A stretch of 52,379 nucleotides of DNA from Elstera sp044372965. Its GTDB lineage: Bacteria > Pseudomonadota > Alphaproteobacteria > Elsterales > Elsteraceae. Below, one piece after another: positions 39,150-47,968 of this stretch. The notes below the pieces were generated by a model that made no database searches, had not been told where the DNA came from, and saw nothing but the letters and a program-made list of their open reading frames with translations. The stretch is from NCBI RefSeq assembly GCF_044372965.1, contig NZ_JBILQX010000006.1, positions 1 through 52,379 on the forward strand, read 5' to 3'. Position numbers and translations under genes: made by a program. The stretch's first letter is position 1. Each line of letters starts with the position of its first letter.

Positions 39150-39652
39150 TTCAGAATCATCCGCTGTTCAATCACGGCTTGCGCCTCGCCCTGACGAATG
39201 ACCATGCGCGCGGCCCATTGCCCTGGCCGCAGGCCGTTCAGCGTTACCTGAGCCCGCCCCGCCTCGACCGGCAGGCTCACCGTCGGCAGAGAATTGCCTT
39301 CTAACGGGCGGGTGAGCGTCAGTTGCACCACGACCGCATCAAGCGGCCCGTTGGCGTCGGTTACAAGAAGCTGAAACCGCGCGCGCCCTTCGACCGCGTT
39401 AAAATCCGATGCCAGAATCTGCGCGCCCCAGCCAAGCTTGGCCTGCACGCGCCCCGCCGCGAGGATCTTATTATAGGCGATGCCATTTTCGTAAGGCTTC
39501 TCGATCACCAAACCAACCGGCTGGCGCGTCGCGAAGTACAGCAAAGTGCCATTGGCAATCAACACCACCCCAAAGCCCGCAAGGAAACACCAGGGAATCC
39601 AGCGGTAGCGATGGGAAGCCTCAGTTTGCGTCATCATCCGAAGACTCGTCAT
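39146..39652 (-). CDS. ccoH: FixH/CcoH family protein
   Basis: The product is 168 aa from the ATG at 39652 (AAAGGA 8 nt upstream; downstream ATGs at 39637 and 39634 are also possible). One N-terminal membrane helix (WIPWCFLAGFGVVLIANGTLL) is followed by a periplasmic beta domain with VIEKPYENGIAYNKIL and a GQWAARMVIRQGE end, as in FixH. It stabilises the cbb3 complex during assembly. It overlaps ccoG by 32 nt and ccoI by 4 nt. Confidence 0.9.
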   Translation of the reverse strand: MTSLRMMTQTEASHRYRWIPWCFLAGFGVVLIANGTLLYFATRQPVGLVIEKPYENGIAYNKILAAGRVQAKLGWGAQILASDFNAVEGRARFQLLVTDANGPLDAVVVQLTLTRPLEGNSLPTVSLPVEAGRAQVTLNGLRPGQWAARMVIRQGEAQAVIEQRMILK

Positions 39653-41159
39653 GATGCTGTCCTTTGATATCATGGGGGCCGATAAAGAGACTGTCGATAT
39701 GGACGTGCTCGTCGGTCGCCCGGTTGTGGACTGTCAGGGTGATCGGGGTTCGCTCGTCTTTGAGCCGCGCCTTGGGGACTTTCACGAAAAGACGGATCGT
39801 GCTGACGCTATCGGGCGGCAAGGCGAGGTTTTCGACCGAAAGCGCGCTATCATCCTGCCCGCGCGCCGAAAGCTCCGCCCGTTTCAGCCCGCTGAGCGTA
39901 ACCTGAACGTTCTGGGACGCGCGCTGCTTATTGATGATCTTCAGCGTATAGGCATTGCGGATGGAGCCATCCGACAGGCCGACATAAAGCGGCGCACGGT
40001 CGCGCAAGACGGTCAACTCGGTGGTTGCGCGCGAGAATAACCCGACGACCATCACGGCGGATAAAAGTAAAAACGCGGCGATGTAGATAAAGGTGCGCGC
40101 CCGGAACAGCTTATAATGCCCCGCTCCACCCTTGGCTTTCGCCTCTTGATTAGCCAGCGTATCCCAGGTGATCAGATGGCGCGGGCGACCAACCTTATCC
40201 ATTATCTCATTGCAGGCGTCGACACAGAGGCCGCAGTTGATGCACTCAAGCTGTATCCCGTCGCGAATATCAATCCCGGTCGGGCAGACCGCAACGCATT
40301 GCTTGCAGTCGATGCAATCGCCGCGCCCGTCCCACGAATCGCCCGCCTTATGCTTGCCGCGCGTCTCGCCGCGCCATTTTTGATAGGTGACGGTCAAGGT
40401 TTGCTCGTCGAGCATCGCCGCCTGAAAGCGCGGCCACGGGCACATGTAGGTGCAAACCTGCTCCCGCGCCCAACCCGCCAACAGATACGTTGTCGCAGTG
40501 AAAAGGCCGAAAAAGAAATAGGTGCCCGACCCAGCTTGTCCGGTGAAAATCTCCCGCGTTACCGTCGGCGCGTCCTGGTAATACATGATCCAAGCGCCGC
40601 CCGTGGCCATGGAGATCCCCAGCCAAACCGCATGCTTGAGGAGCTTTTTACCAATCTTCGCCCCGCTCATCGGCGCTTGATCGAGGCGCATCCGCGCGTT
40701 GCGGTCGCCTTCAATCGCCCGTTCAATGGCCATGAAAAGATCGGTCCAAACCGTTTGCGGGCAGGTATAGCCGCACCACAGCCGACCAAACAGGCTCGTG
40801 ACCAGAAACAAGGCCACCGCCGCGAGGATCAAGACCCCGGTGAGGTAGTAGATTTCCTGCGGCCAGATTTCGATACCGAAGATGTACCCGCGCTGCCCAT
40901 CGAGATCGAGCAAGATGGCCTGATCGGGCTGGCCCGGCCCCCGGTCCCAGCGTATCCAGGGAACCGTGTAATAGACGAACAAGCAGAAGGCCAAAATCGC
41001 CCATTTCACCTGCCGCGCCCGCCCCTTTACCGCCTTTGGGTAAACTTTCACCCGATTGGCGTAGAGCGAATCCCCTGCCGACTTCAGGCTTTCGCGCTGC
41101 TGCTTGGCGGAGAGAAGTGGATCGGGAAGTGGGGTTTGTCCTGCCGGTAGATCGGCCAT
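39621..41159 (-). CDS. ccoG: cbb3 oxidase accessory protein CcoG (FixG)
   Basis: The product is 512 aa. It has membrane helices near residues 50-70 and 90-115 and beyond, an LFGRLWCGYTCPQTVWTDLF loop and a VCTYMCPWPRFQ motif. A bacterial ferredoxin-type pair CIDCKQCVAVCPTGIDIRDG and CINCGLCVDACN would bind two [4Fe-4S] clusters. A C-terminal FixG beta domain follows. CcoG reduces copper during CuB delivery. It follows ccoP by 92 bp, with a strong hairpin in the gap. Confidence 0.95.
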   Translation of the reverse strand: MADLPAGQTPLPDPLLSAKQQRESLKSAGDSLYANRVKVYPKAVKGRARQVKWAILAFCLFVYYTVPWIRWDRGPGQPDQAILLDLDGQRGYIFGIEIWPQEIYYLTGVLILAAVALFLVTSLFGRLWCGYTCPQTVWTDLFMAIERAIEGDRNARMRLDQAPMSGAKIGKKLLKHAVWLGISMATGGAWIMYYQDAPTVTREIFTGQAGSGTYFFFGLFTATTYLLAGWAREQVCTYMCPWPRFQAAMLDEQTLTVTYQKWRGETRGKHKAGDSWDGRGDCIDCKQCVAVCPTGIDIRDGIQLECINCGLCVDACNEIMDKVGRPRHLITWDTLANQEAKAKGGAGHYKLFRARTFIYIAAFLLLSAVMVVGLFSRATTELTVLRDRAPLYVGLSDGSIRNAYTLKIINKQRASQNVQVTLSGLKRAELSARGQDDSALSVENLALPPDSVSTIRLFVKVPKARLKDERTPITLTVHNRATDEHVHIDSLFIGPHDIKGQHHDESSDDDAN

Positions 41160-41173
41160 TTTTCAAAACTCCA

Positions 41174-41211
41174 CCCCCACCGCGCCTAATGGGCAGGCGA
41201 GACGGTGGGGG
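41174..41211. repeat. Strong hairpin between ccoP and ccoG
   Basis: CCCCCACCG (41174-41182) pairs with CGGTGGGGG (41203-41211). Inside it CGCCT (41183-41187) pairs with AGGCG (41195-41199), with a 3-nt bulge. It lies 14 nt before the ccoG start, separating the oxidase genes from the assembly genes. It has no U-tract and may be an RNA-processing or stability element. Confidence 0.65.
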
Positions 41212-41251
41212 CTGTCGGTGAGCTTAACCTATCCTGAACAATCAGAAGGGC

Positions 41252-42130
41252 TTATTGACCGCCGCCGAGCGCGTGCACATACAGGGTCAGCATTTTGATC
41301 TGGGCTTCGCTAAGGCGGGTCGACCAAGCCGGCATGACGCCCTGACGCGGGGCGGAGATCTGTTGGATCAACGCCGCGCGATCCCCACCATACAGCCAAA
41401 TGGCGTCGCTCAGACGCGGAGACCCAAATTCTTTCAGCCCCTCGGCTTTCGCGCCATGGCAGGCCACGCATTGTTCGCCGAAAATTTCCGCCCCGCGTTT
41501 TGCCGCAGGCGACAGGGCCGTTCCCGCTGGCGTGCCGAGCGCGATCACATAATCGGCCACATCGCCGATTTGTGCCGGGGTCAGCAGCCCGTCGGCCCCA
41601 TAGCGCGGCATTGCCGAATCACGCGCTTCAGCCCCACCGTTCCGAATACCGTGCTGAATGGTAAGCTGAATGGCCTCCCGCGTGCCGCCCCATAGCCAAT
41701 CATCGTCGGCAAGAACGGGGAAGCCACCGGGACGACCGGAACCGCCCGCGCCGTGGCAGGGGGCACAGTTATCGGCAAACACCGCGCGCCCGCCGGTGAG
41801 GGCGAAGGTGGCAAGATCGGGGTTCTTTTGAACCTCCTCAATCGGCGTTTCCGCGAGTTTTGCTAACATCGGCGCGCGCGCGTCAGCGACTGACTTTAGC
41901 TTCGTCTCGATTTCCTGACGCTCGGAATACCCAAGGAAGCCCTTGAAATAGGTCGTTCCCAGCGGCACCGAGGGGTAAAGCGCCATCCAAATGATGCCCC
42001 AAACGATGGTTGCATACATCGTATAGAGCCACCATTTGGGCAGCGGTGTATTGAGTTCCTTAATCCCGTCCCACTCGTGGCCGGTCGTATTGGTGCCGGT
42101 AACGGCATCCTTTTCGATTTTCGTCGGCAT
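41252..42130 (-). CDS. ccoP: cbb3 oxidase subunit III, dihaem cytochrome c
   Basis: The product is 292 aa. The N-terminal HEWDGIKELNTPLPKWWLY motif precedes the membrane anchor (about residues 33-53). Two c-type haem sites, CAPCHGAG and CVACHGAK, each have a distal Met in the following loop (AMPRYG and GVMPAW). It passes electrons from cytochrome c or CcoO to CcoN and faces the periplasm. It follows ccoQ by 11 bp. Confidence 0.96.
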   Translation of the reverse strand: MPTKIEKDAVTGTNTTGHEWDGIKELNTPLPKWWLYTMYATIVWGIIWMALYPSVPLGTTYFKGFLGYSERQEIETKLKSVADARAPMLAKLAETPIEEVQKNPDLATFALTGGRAVFADNCAPCHGAGGSGRPGGFPVLADDDWLWGGTREAIQLTIQHGIRNGGAEARDSAMPRYGADGLLTPAQIGDVADYVIALGTPAGTALSPAAKRGAEIFGEQCVACHGAKAEGLKEFGSPRLSDAIWLYGGDRAALIQQISAPRQGVMPAWSTRLSEAQIKMLTLYVHALGGGQ

Positions 42131-42141
42131 GACCGTAATCC

Positions 42142-42294
42142 TTAAGCATCATCGTCGAGGGGAATGCGCGCATGCGCGTCCATGGCGGCGCGGCGTTTCG
42201 GCCAATACACCCAGACAATCATCCCGACGAACAAGAGCATCACCCAGACGATCCAATAGGAGCGGACCGTCATGTACAGCGTGACCAAATCCAT
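42142..42294 (-). CDS. ccoQ: cbb3 oxidase subunit IV (CcoQ)
   Basis: The product is 50 aa: a single helix (SYWIVWVMLLFVGMIVWVYW) then PKRRAAMDAHARIPLDDD, the typical CcoQ end with WPKRR and a D-rich tail. It stabilises the complex in oxygen. It lies 9 bp after ccoO and 11 bp before ccoP, which fixes the assignment. Confidence 0.93.
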   Translation of the reverse strand: MDLVTLYMTVRSYWIVWVMLLFVGMIVWVYWPKRRAAMDAHARIPLDDDA

Positions 42295-42303
42295 GACGCC
42301 CTC

Positions 42304-43029
42304 CTATTGTTGGAGATCCTTGAGCGTGAGCCCGTTGAAATCGACCAAAGTGCCGAGCATCTGGAGATAGGCGACCAGCGCATCCATCTCGGTCAGCTTC
42401 GCCGGATTGCCGTCAAAATCGCCCACGACGGCTTTCGGATACCGCTTCAGCAGCGCCACCGTATCGGCGTCGGGATTGGCTTGATCGACCAAATCCTTGG
42501 CCGCTTGGGCGATTTGATCGTCGCTATACGGCACGCCCACCCGCCGATTGGCGACAAGATGCCCTGCCGGATCGGCCATATTGACCTTGTTTTCCGCTAG
42601 GAAGGCATAGGTTGGCATGACCGAGCCCGGCACAATCGCTTGCGGGTTCACCAAATGGGCGACGTGCCAATCGTTCGAGTATTTCCCGCCGACGCGCGCT
42701 AGATCCGGCCCGGTGCGCTTGGAGCCCCATTGGAACGGATGATCGTATTTGCTTTCGGCGGCGATCGAATAATGCCCGTAGCGCTCAGCTTCATCCCGGA
42801 ACGGGCGGATCTGCTGGCTGTGGCACAGGTAGCAGCCTTCCCGGACGTAGATATTCCGGCCCGCAAGCTCCAGCGGCGTATAGGGACGCACGCCTTCGAC
42901 CTTTTCAATCGTCGTTTCGATGGTGAAGAGCGGGACGATTTCGACCAGCCCCCCCACCGCAATCGTTGGCAGAATCAGCACCAGCATCAGCAGGGCGTTC
43001 TTTTCGATATATTCGTGTTTGAAGCCCAT
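42304..43029 (-). CDS. ccoO: cbb3 oxidase subunit II, monohaem cytochrome c
   Basis: The product is 241 aa. The N-terminal anchor KNALLMLVLILPTIAVGGLV is followed by GRNIYVREGCYLCHSQQIRPF with the CxxCH haem site. The axial Met is in the SVMPTYAFL segment. It follows ccoN by 2 bp. All expected features of FixO/CcoO are present. Confidence 0.96.
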   Translation of the reverse strand: MGFKHEYIEKNALLMLVLILPTIAVGGLVEIVPLFTIETTIEKVEGVRPYTPLELAGRNIYVREGCYLCHSQQIRPFRDEAERYGHYSIAAESKYDHPFQWGSKRTGPDLARVGGKYSNDWHVAHLVNPQAIVPGSVMPTYAFLAENKVNMADPAGHLVANRRVGVPYSDDQIAQAAKDLVDQANPDADTVALLKRYPKAVVGDFDGNPAKLTEMDALVAYLQMLGTLVDFNGLTLKDLQQ

Positions 43030-43031
43030 GA

Positions 43032-44522
43032 TTATGCCTCCGCCTTAACGGTGGCCGTCTTGCCAGCCGGCTGAACCGCTTCGCCGTGATAGATGGTCAT
43101 CCACAAGTTGTAGACCATAATCAAGGCCCCCACGAGGAACAGAACCCCACCCAACGCGCGGATCACGTAGAACGGATGCATCGCCTGGACGGATTCGATG
43201 AAGGAATATTGCAAGAAGCCAAGCTGGTCGTAAGCGCGCCACATCAGGCCCTGCATGATCCCCGACACCCACATGGAGGTGATGTAGAGCACGATCCCCA
43301 GGGTCGCGGTCCAGAAGTGCCACGAAGCAAGGCGTTTGGAGTAAATATCGACCTTATTCCAAAGGTTCGGCACCATGTAATAGAGCGTGCCGAAGCAGAT
43401 GAAGGCGACCCAACCCAAAGCCCCGGAGTGGACGTGACCGATGGTCCAGTCGGTATAATGGCTGAGCGCATTGACCTGCCGGATCGACATCAGCGGACCT
43501 TCAAAGGTGCTCATGCCGTAGAAGCCAACCGCCGTAACCGAGAAGCGCAGGCCCGGATCGGTCCGCAGCTTGTCCCACGCCCCCGACAGCGTCATAAGCC
43601 CGTTAATCATCCCGCCCCACGAGGGCATCCACAGCATGATCGAAAACGCCATGCCCAGCGTCTGCGCCCAATCCGGCAGGGCCGTATAGTGCAGATGGTG
43701 AGGACCTGCCCAAATATAGAGGAAGATCAGCGCCCAGAAATGGATGATCGACAGGCGATAGGAGTAAACCGGCCGTTCCGCCCGCTTGGGGATGTAGTAG
43801 TACATCATGGCGAGGAAGCCTGCGGTCAGGAAGAAGCCCACCGCATTATGGCCGTACCACCATTGCACCAGCGCATCTTGCACCCCGGCAAAAAGCGAAT
43901 AGCTTTTCGCGCCGAAGAAGCTGACCGGCATCGACAGGTTATTGCCGATGTGGAGCATCGCAATCGTCACGATGAAGGCCAGGTAGAACCAGTTCGCCAC
44001 ATAGATATGCGGCTCTTTGCGCTTCATCAGCGTGCCGAGGAAGATCACCAGATAGACGACCCACACGAGGGTCAGCCACAGGTCGATAAACCATTCCGGC
44101 TCGGCATATTCTTTGCCCTGGGAATAGCCCAGCACATAGCTGAGCGCCGCCATGACGATGAAGAATTGATAGCCCCAGAAGACGAATTCGGCCAGCGCCC
44201 GCCCACCGAACAGCGTGGTTCGGCAGGTTCGCTGCACCACCTGAAACGAGGTGCCGATCAGCATCGAGCCGCCAAAAGCGAAAATCGCCGCCGAGGTATG
44301 GACCGGGCGCAACCGCCCGAAAGTAGTATATTCCAGCCCTAAATTCAGCGCCGGAAACGCCAGTTGAAAGGCGATATAAGTGCCTGCCGCAAACGCCACC
44401 ACGGACCAAAAAATGGCCATGACGACAAATTTGCGAACGACATCTTCGTTATAGGCCTCGACAGCGCGCGCGGGCGCGGCCGTCGATCCCAGGCTCATGG
44501 TTGCGTCCATGGTGTTTCCCAT
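43032..44522 (-). CDS. ccoN: cbb3 oxidase subunit I (catalytic)
   Basis: The product is 496 aa with twelve membrane segments and the family His ligands: RPVHTSAAIFAFGG (haem b), WWYGHNAVGFFLTAGFL (CuB and cross-linked Tyr region), WAGPHHLHYTALPDW (two CuB His) and THWTIGHVHSGALG (haem b3 and b; the first residue is Y in YTDWTIGHVH). It reduces oxygen to water with high affinity and pumps protons. ATGs at 44522, 44510 and 44498 are all possible; none has a strong ribosome site. An FNR-type box lies 94 bp upstream. Confidence 0.96.
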   Translation of the reverse strand: MGNTMDATMSLGSTAAPARAVEAYNEDVVRKFVVMAIFWSVVAFAAGTYIAFQLAFPALNLGLEYTTFGRLRPVHTSAAIFAFGGSMLIGTSFQVVQRTCRTTLFGGRALAEFVFWGYQFFIVMAALSYVLGYSQGKEYAEPEWFIDLWLTLVWVVYLVIFLGTLMKRKEPHIYVANWFYLAFIVTIAMLHIGNNLSMPVSFFGAKSYSLFAGVQDALVQWWYGHNAVGFFLTAGFLAMMYYYIPKRAERPVYSYRLSIIHFWALIFLYIWAGPHHLHYTALPDWAQTLGMAFSIMLWMPSWGGMINGLMTLSGAWDKLRTDPGLRFSVTAVGFYGMSTFEGPLMSIRQVNALSHYTDWTIGHVHSGALGWVAFICFGTLYYMVPNLWNKVDIYSKRLASWHFWTATLGIVLYITSMWVSGIMQGLMWRAYDQLGFLQYSFIESVQAMHPFYVIRALGGVLFLVGALIMVYNLWMTIYHGEAVQPAGKTATVKAEA

Positions 44523-44615
44523 TTACGTCAGAGGCCCTGTCTGATTTCCGCGTGCCCGGCACGCTTCAGACGGGTGATATCCTGGGGACTATGGCGCTAG
44601 CGCCGATCCCCGGCA

Positions 44616-44629
44616 TTGATCCAGGTCAA
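44616..44629. promoter_or_regulatory. FNR-type box upstream of ccoN
   Basis: TTGAT-CCAG-GTCAA differs by one base from the consensus TTGAT-N4-ATCAA. Its centre is about 100 bp before the ccoN start. It is expected to activate the oxidase operon at low oxygen through the FnrN-type protein encoded at 48554. Confidence 0.8.
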
Positions 44630-44642
44630 GGTCTGCCCCCTA

Positions 44643-44840
44643 TCAGGCATGACGGAAGGCATCCACCCGGTCGAAATGCCCCTTGATCAGGAAGAAATTG
44701 AACAGAATGGACATAACGAACAGGCTAAGGCCGAACAGATGCGCCTGAAAATCGACCGCACCCGCCGCCAGAAACAGCCCGACGAGGCCGAGAATGCCGA
44801 CGAAAAAACCAACGAGGGTATCAACTAAGCTGGACTTCAT
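44643..44840 (-). CDS. Small two-helix membrane protein near the cbb3 operon
   Basis: The product is 65 aa from the ATG at 44840 (GGAGA upstream; an earlier in-frame ATG at 44879 is less likely). Two hydrophobic helices, VGFFVGILGLVGLFLAAG and HLFGLSLFVMSILFNFFLI, are followed by KGHFDRVDAF. No family is recognised. It lies between the DUF2189 gene and the FNR box of ccoN and is probably transcribed with DUF2189. A role in microaerobic respiration is only suggested by position. Confidence 0.7.
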   Translation of the reverse strand: MKSSLVDTLVGFFVGILGLVGLFLAAGAVDFQAHLFGLSLFVMSILFNFFLIKGHFDRVDAFRHA

Positions 44841-44878
44841 GATGGGTCTCCGTGAGCAAGAGGCAAAACAAGCCGCCA

Positions 44879-45661
44879 TTACGGTAAGGGGCGCACGAGG
44901 TCACGGTAGGCGTGCCAGGTTGCGTGCCCGACCAGCGGCATCAGAAGAATAAAACCGAGGTAAAAGGTTGCGATGCTTACCGCTGTCGCGAAGGCGATCA
45001 GCCCGGCCCACAGCGCCATTGCGGGCCAATTCAGGCGCACGGCCAAAACGCTCGTGGAGACCGCCTTAACCACATCGACATCGCGATCCATCAGCATGGG
45101 AATGGCGATGCACGAAACCGCAAAGGAAATTGCCGCGAGGGTTGCCCCCAAGAGCGTACCGACGACGAGAAAGGTGAGGCTGTGCGAGGGCGTTAACAGA
45201 AAATCGAGCAAGCTCGTGATCGAAACCTCGCGAATGCCGTAAAAGAGCGCAAACAGCAGCGTGGCTAAGCGAATCCAAGCGAGGTGGATCACCAAAAGCA
45301 GCAGGCCCATCAATCCGAACTGCGACGGGTTGCGCGCGATGCCTTGAAAGCCAACGGAAAGCCCAATGGGCAGGCCGTTTTCTAACCGGCGGCTGATCTC
45401 ATAAAGCCCGGCCGCCATCAGCGGGGCAACCAGCGCGAACCCGGCCAGCATCGGCAGCAGCAGAAACGGCAGATCGATTTCGAACAACACCAGGGTCAGC
45501 AGTACGCTGAGCGCAAAAATCGCCCCACCATAGGCGAGGCTCATCGCCCCCGCCCGGCGCATATCCTGCCACCCGGCGGCCAGCCATACCCACGGCTGAT
45601 CGATGGGAACTGCCTTGATTTGCCGGGCAATCGGGAAAAAATCGGGTACTCTGTCGGTCAT
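44879..45661 (-). CDS. DUF2189 family membrane protein
   Basis: The product is 260 aa from the ATG at 45661 (an in-frame GTG two codons earlier is possible). The N-terminal WLAAGWQDMRRAGAMSLAYG and following LLLPMLAGFALVAPLMAAGLYEISRR block are the DUF2189 signature. About six membrane helices are predicted. The family is often near cbb3 oxidase or FixK-controlled genes; the function is unknown. A perfect FNR box lies 72 bp upstream. Confidence 0.88.
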   Translation of the reverse strand: MTDRVPDFFPIARQIKAVPIDQPWVWLAAGWQDMRRAGAMSLAYGGAIFALSVLLTLVLFEIDLPFLLLPMLAGFALVAPLMAAGLYEISRRLENGLPIGLSVGFQGIARNPSQFGLMGLLLLVIHLAWIRLATLLFALFYGIREVSITSLLDFLLTPSHSLTFLVVGTLLGATLAAISFAVSCIAIPMLMDRDVDVVKAVSTSVLAVRLNWPAMALWAGLIAFATAVSIATFYLGFILLMPLVGHATWHAYRDLVRPLP

Positions 45662-45732
45662 CTGCACTCGCCCCCCAAGGCTATTTTTGGATAGCCCGTG
45701 CTTTCACATACGCCGGGCCTTGTGTTTGGGCT

Positions 45733-45746
45733 TTGATTCAGATCAA
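45733..45746. promoter_or_regulatory. FNR box between DUF2189 and TauE/SafE-like genes
   Basis: TTGAT-TCAG-ATCAA is a perfect FNR/FixK consensus. It lies between divergent genes, 72 bp from the minus-strand start and 61 bp from the plus-strand start, so it may serve both. Confidence 0.85.
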
Positions 45747-45806
45747 GGCCGCGTGATTTTGAACACCCTATCCTCAAAGTAGAGTAAGATGTAGGATTCC
45801 TTAAAA

Positions 45807-46586
45807 ATGTCGTTCGTCCATACCGACCTGATAACGTTAGCCAGCCTCTGCACACCGGAATGGACGAGCGGTCTTGGGGCGACGGGGCTCTACACCGGGC
45901 TCCTGCTCGCGGGTGCAACCGGAAGTTTATTGCACTGTGGGCCGATGTGCGGCGGCTTTGTGATGGCCCAGGTCGGGCGGCGGATGGCGCTCGCGCCCCC
46001 CGGCCCTCTCTGCGAGCGCGCCCGCCTCGCCCAATCCGCCCTGCCGCTTTATCACTTGGGCCGCATCACCACCTATGCGCTGCTCGGGCTTATTGCGGGG
46101 GGGATCGGAGCCGCCTTTGCTGAAACGCCGCTGTTCCGCTGGGCGGTGGCGGCGCTTCTGCTGGCCGCCGCAATGATGCTCGGGATGCTTGCTTTACGGA
46201 CCGTTGGGGGGCCGTTGTTTGCGAGCAACGGTCGAGCAGCCTCGGGTGCCGTCCCGTTCACCCAACGTTTGATCGGCCCGCTCCGCCGTTTCTTTGATCG
46301 CCCCTTAGGTTGGCGCGGGTATGGGCTGGGCATGATCCTCGGGTTCTTACCCTGCGGGCTGGTCTATGCCGCCCTTACGGTCGCCGCCGCGACGGGAAAA
46401 CCGCTGGCCGGAGCCCTTGCCCTCGCCTGCTTCGGCCTCGGGACCGTGCCGACACTGGTCGCCCTCGGCCTGCTCGGTCATCTCGCCGGGCGGCGCTGGC
46501 AAGCGTTTGGACAGAAAGCCGCGCCGGTGCTGTTGGGCCTCAACGCGGTTCTGTTATCGGCGCTGGCCTGGAAGGCCGTGCTTTAA
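45807..46586 (+). CDS. TauE/SafE-like (DsbD_2) membrane protein
   Basis: The product is 259 aa with about six membrane helices. The motif LLHCGPMCGGFVMAQ (about residues 45-60) is characteristic of the cbb3-associated branch of this family, whose Cys/His residues suggest a metal- or thiol-linked role. GMILGFLPCGLVYAAL in the second half is the matching repeat. It lies beside cbb3 genes with an FNR box, pointing to oxidase or copper handling, but this is inference. Its stop overlaps the convergent hemN stop. Confidence 0.85.
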   Translation: MSFVHTDLITLASLCTPEWTSGLGATGLYTGLLLAGATGSLLHCGPMCGGFVMAQVGRRMALAPPGPLCERARLAQSALPLYHLGRITTYALLGLIAGGIGAAFAETPLFRWAVAALLLAAAMMLGMLALRTVGGPLFASNGRAASGAVPFTQRLIGPLRRFFDRPLGWRGYGLGMILGFLPCGLVYAALTVAAATGKPLAGALALACFGLGTVPTLVALGLLGHLAGRRWQAFGQKAAPVLLGLNAVLLSALAWKAVL

Positions 46587-47968
46587 ACCGCCTGCGAATA
46601 TCGCCCCGCGCCTTCGGACAGATAGGTATCGAACACTGCCGCGACAGAGCGCACCAAAGGCCGCGCCGCCTCGCGCACCGTGACGACCGACCCGTTCACC
46701 GCGACAAGCCCATCGTGCGTGAGATCGGCCAGCGCGAGCCGTTCCGTGAAAAAAGTCTCGTCGGAACCAAACTCGGAGGCGACCGCCGCCAAATCGACCG
46801 TTAAATCGCACATTAAGCGCTCGATGACGGCCCGGCGCAGCTTATCGTCGGCGGTCAGCGCGATCCCCCGGGCGACCGGCAGGCGATTTTCCATCACGGC
46901 GGCGCGATAGTCCGGCACGGACAAAACATTCTGAAGATAGCCCTGCGGCAGCGCGCTGATCGACGAGGTGCCCAAGCCAATCAGGGTTTCGGCCCCATCG
47001 GTCGTATAGCCTTGAAAATTCCGCCGCAAGGTTCCCTGGCGCAGCATCCGGGCCATCCCGTCCGAGGGGCGCGCGAAATGATCAAGCCCAATGCGCTCGT
47101 ACCCCGCTGCGGCAATTTGATCGGAGGCATTCTGATAGAGGGCGTAGCGTTCATCGGGCGGCGGCAATGTTGCGGTAGGAATGATCGCTTGATGGCGCTT
47201 CATCCACGGCACATGGGCGTAGCCGAACAGAGCGATTCGATCGGGCACCAGCGACAGGCTGAGATCGACGGTTTGCCGGATTGTCGCTTGGGTTTGCGCA
47301 GGTAGGCCGTAGATGAGATCCAGATTGATCGAGGCGATCCCCGCCGCCCGCAACCCATCGACCACATCCGCCGTTTCGGTAAAGCTCTGACGGCGATTGA
47401 TGAGGGTTTGCACCTCGGCATCGAAATCCTGCACGCCGATACTGGCGCGCGTAAGGCCCAGCCCGGCATAGCCTTTAATTTGCTCCTGCCGCACGCCACG
47501 CGGATCAATCTCCATCGCGATTTCGCTAACACTGGTTAGAGTGAAGCGGGCATGCAACCGCGCCATCACCGTTTCCAGAAGGTCTATCGGCAGCATTGAG
47601 GGAGAGCCGCCGCCGAAATGGATTTCGTGGACCGGCACCAATCGCCCTAGGCGCTCCGCCACCAAATCGATCTCGCGCAGCAGCAGGTCCACATAGGCGC
47701 GGATCGGCGCATCGTGGCTCACGATTTGCGTATGACAGCCACAGTACCAGCAGAGCTGCTGACAAAACGGAATATGCAAATAGAGCGACACCGGCTGCCC
47801 CTCCGGCAACGCCTCCAACCACCCGCCGTAGGTGGTAGCCGTCACATTTGGCGTGAAATGCGGCGCAGTTGGGTAGCTGGTGTAGCGCGGCACCCGGCCT
47901 TCGAACCGGGCGATTTGATCGGGGGTGAGCGGCACGGTAGGCGTCAGCACGCGGGCAGGGTTTTGCAT
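46583..47968 (-). CDS. hemN: Oxygen-independent coproporphyrinogen III dehydrogenase
   Basis: The product is 461 aa from the ATG at 47968 with AAGGAG; the frame is open further upstream over another gene. The radical-SAM motif is IPFCQQLCWYCGCH (CxxxCxxC plus Cys). YTSYPTAPHFTP at the N-terminus, EIHFGGGSPSMLP and INLDLIYGLPAQTQ are diagnostic. It makes protoporphyrinogen IX without oxygen, needed for haem when oxygen is low. It overlaps the upstream gene by 25 nt and should share its FNR-controlled promoter. Confidence 0.96.
   Translation of the reverse strand: MQNPARVLTPTVPLTPDQIARFEGRVPRYTSYPTAPHFTPNVTATTYGGWLEALPEGQPVSLYLHIPFCQQLCWYCGCHTQIVSHDAPIRAYVDLLLREIDLVAERLGRLVPVHEIHFGGGSPSMLPIDLLETVMARLHARFTLTSVSEIAMEIDPRGVRQEQIKGYAGLGLTRASIGVQDFDAEVQTLINRRQSFTETADVVDGLRAAGIASINLDLIYGLPAQTQATIRQTVDLSLSLVPDRIALFGYAHVPWMKRHQAIIPTATLPPPDERYALYQNASDQIAAAGYERIGLDHFARPSDGMARMLRQGTLRRNFQGYTTDGAETLIGLGTSSISALPQGYLQNVLSVPDYRAAVMENRLPVARGIALTADDKLRRAVIERLMCDLTVDLAAVASEFGSDETFFTERLALADLTHDGLVAVNGSVVTVREAARPLVRSVAAVFDTYLSEGAGRYSQAV

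Noticed and set aside
43086..44342. Plus-strand 418-codon frame antisense to ccoN
   Set aside because: His/Arg/Gln-rich shadow sequence; ccoN on the other strand is certain.
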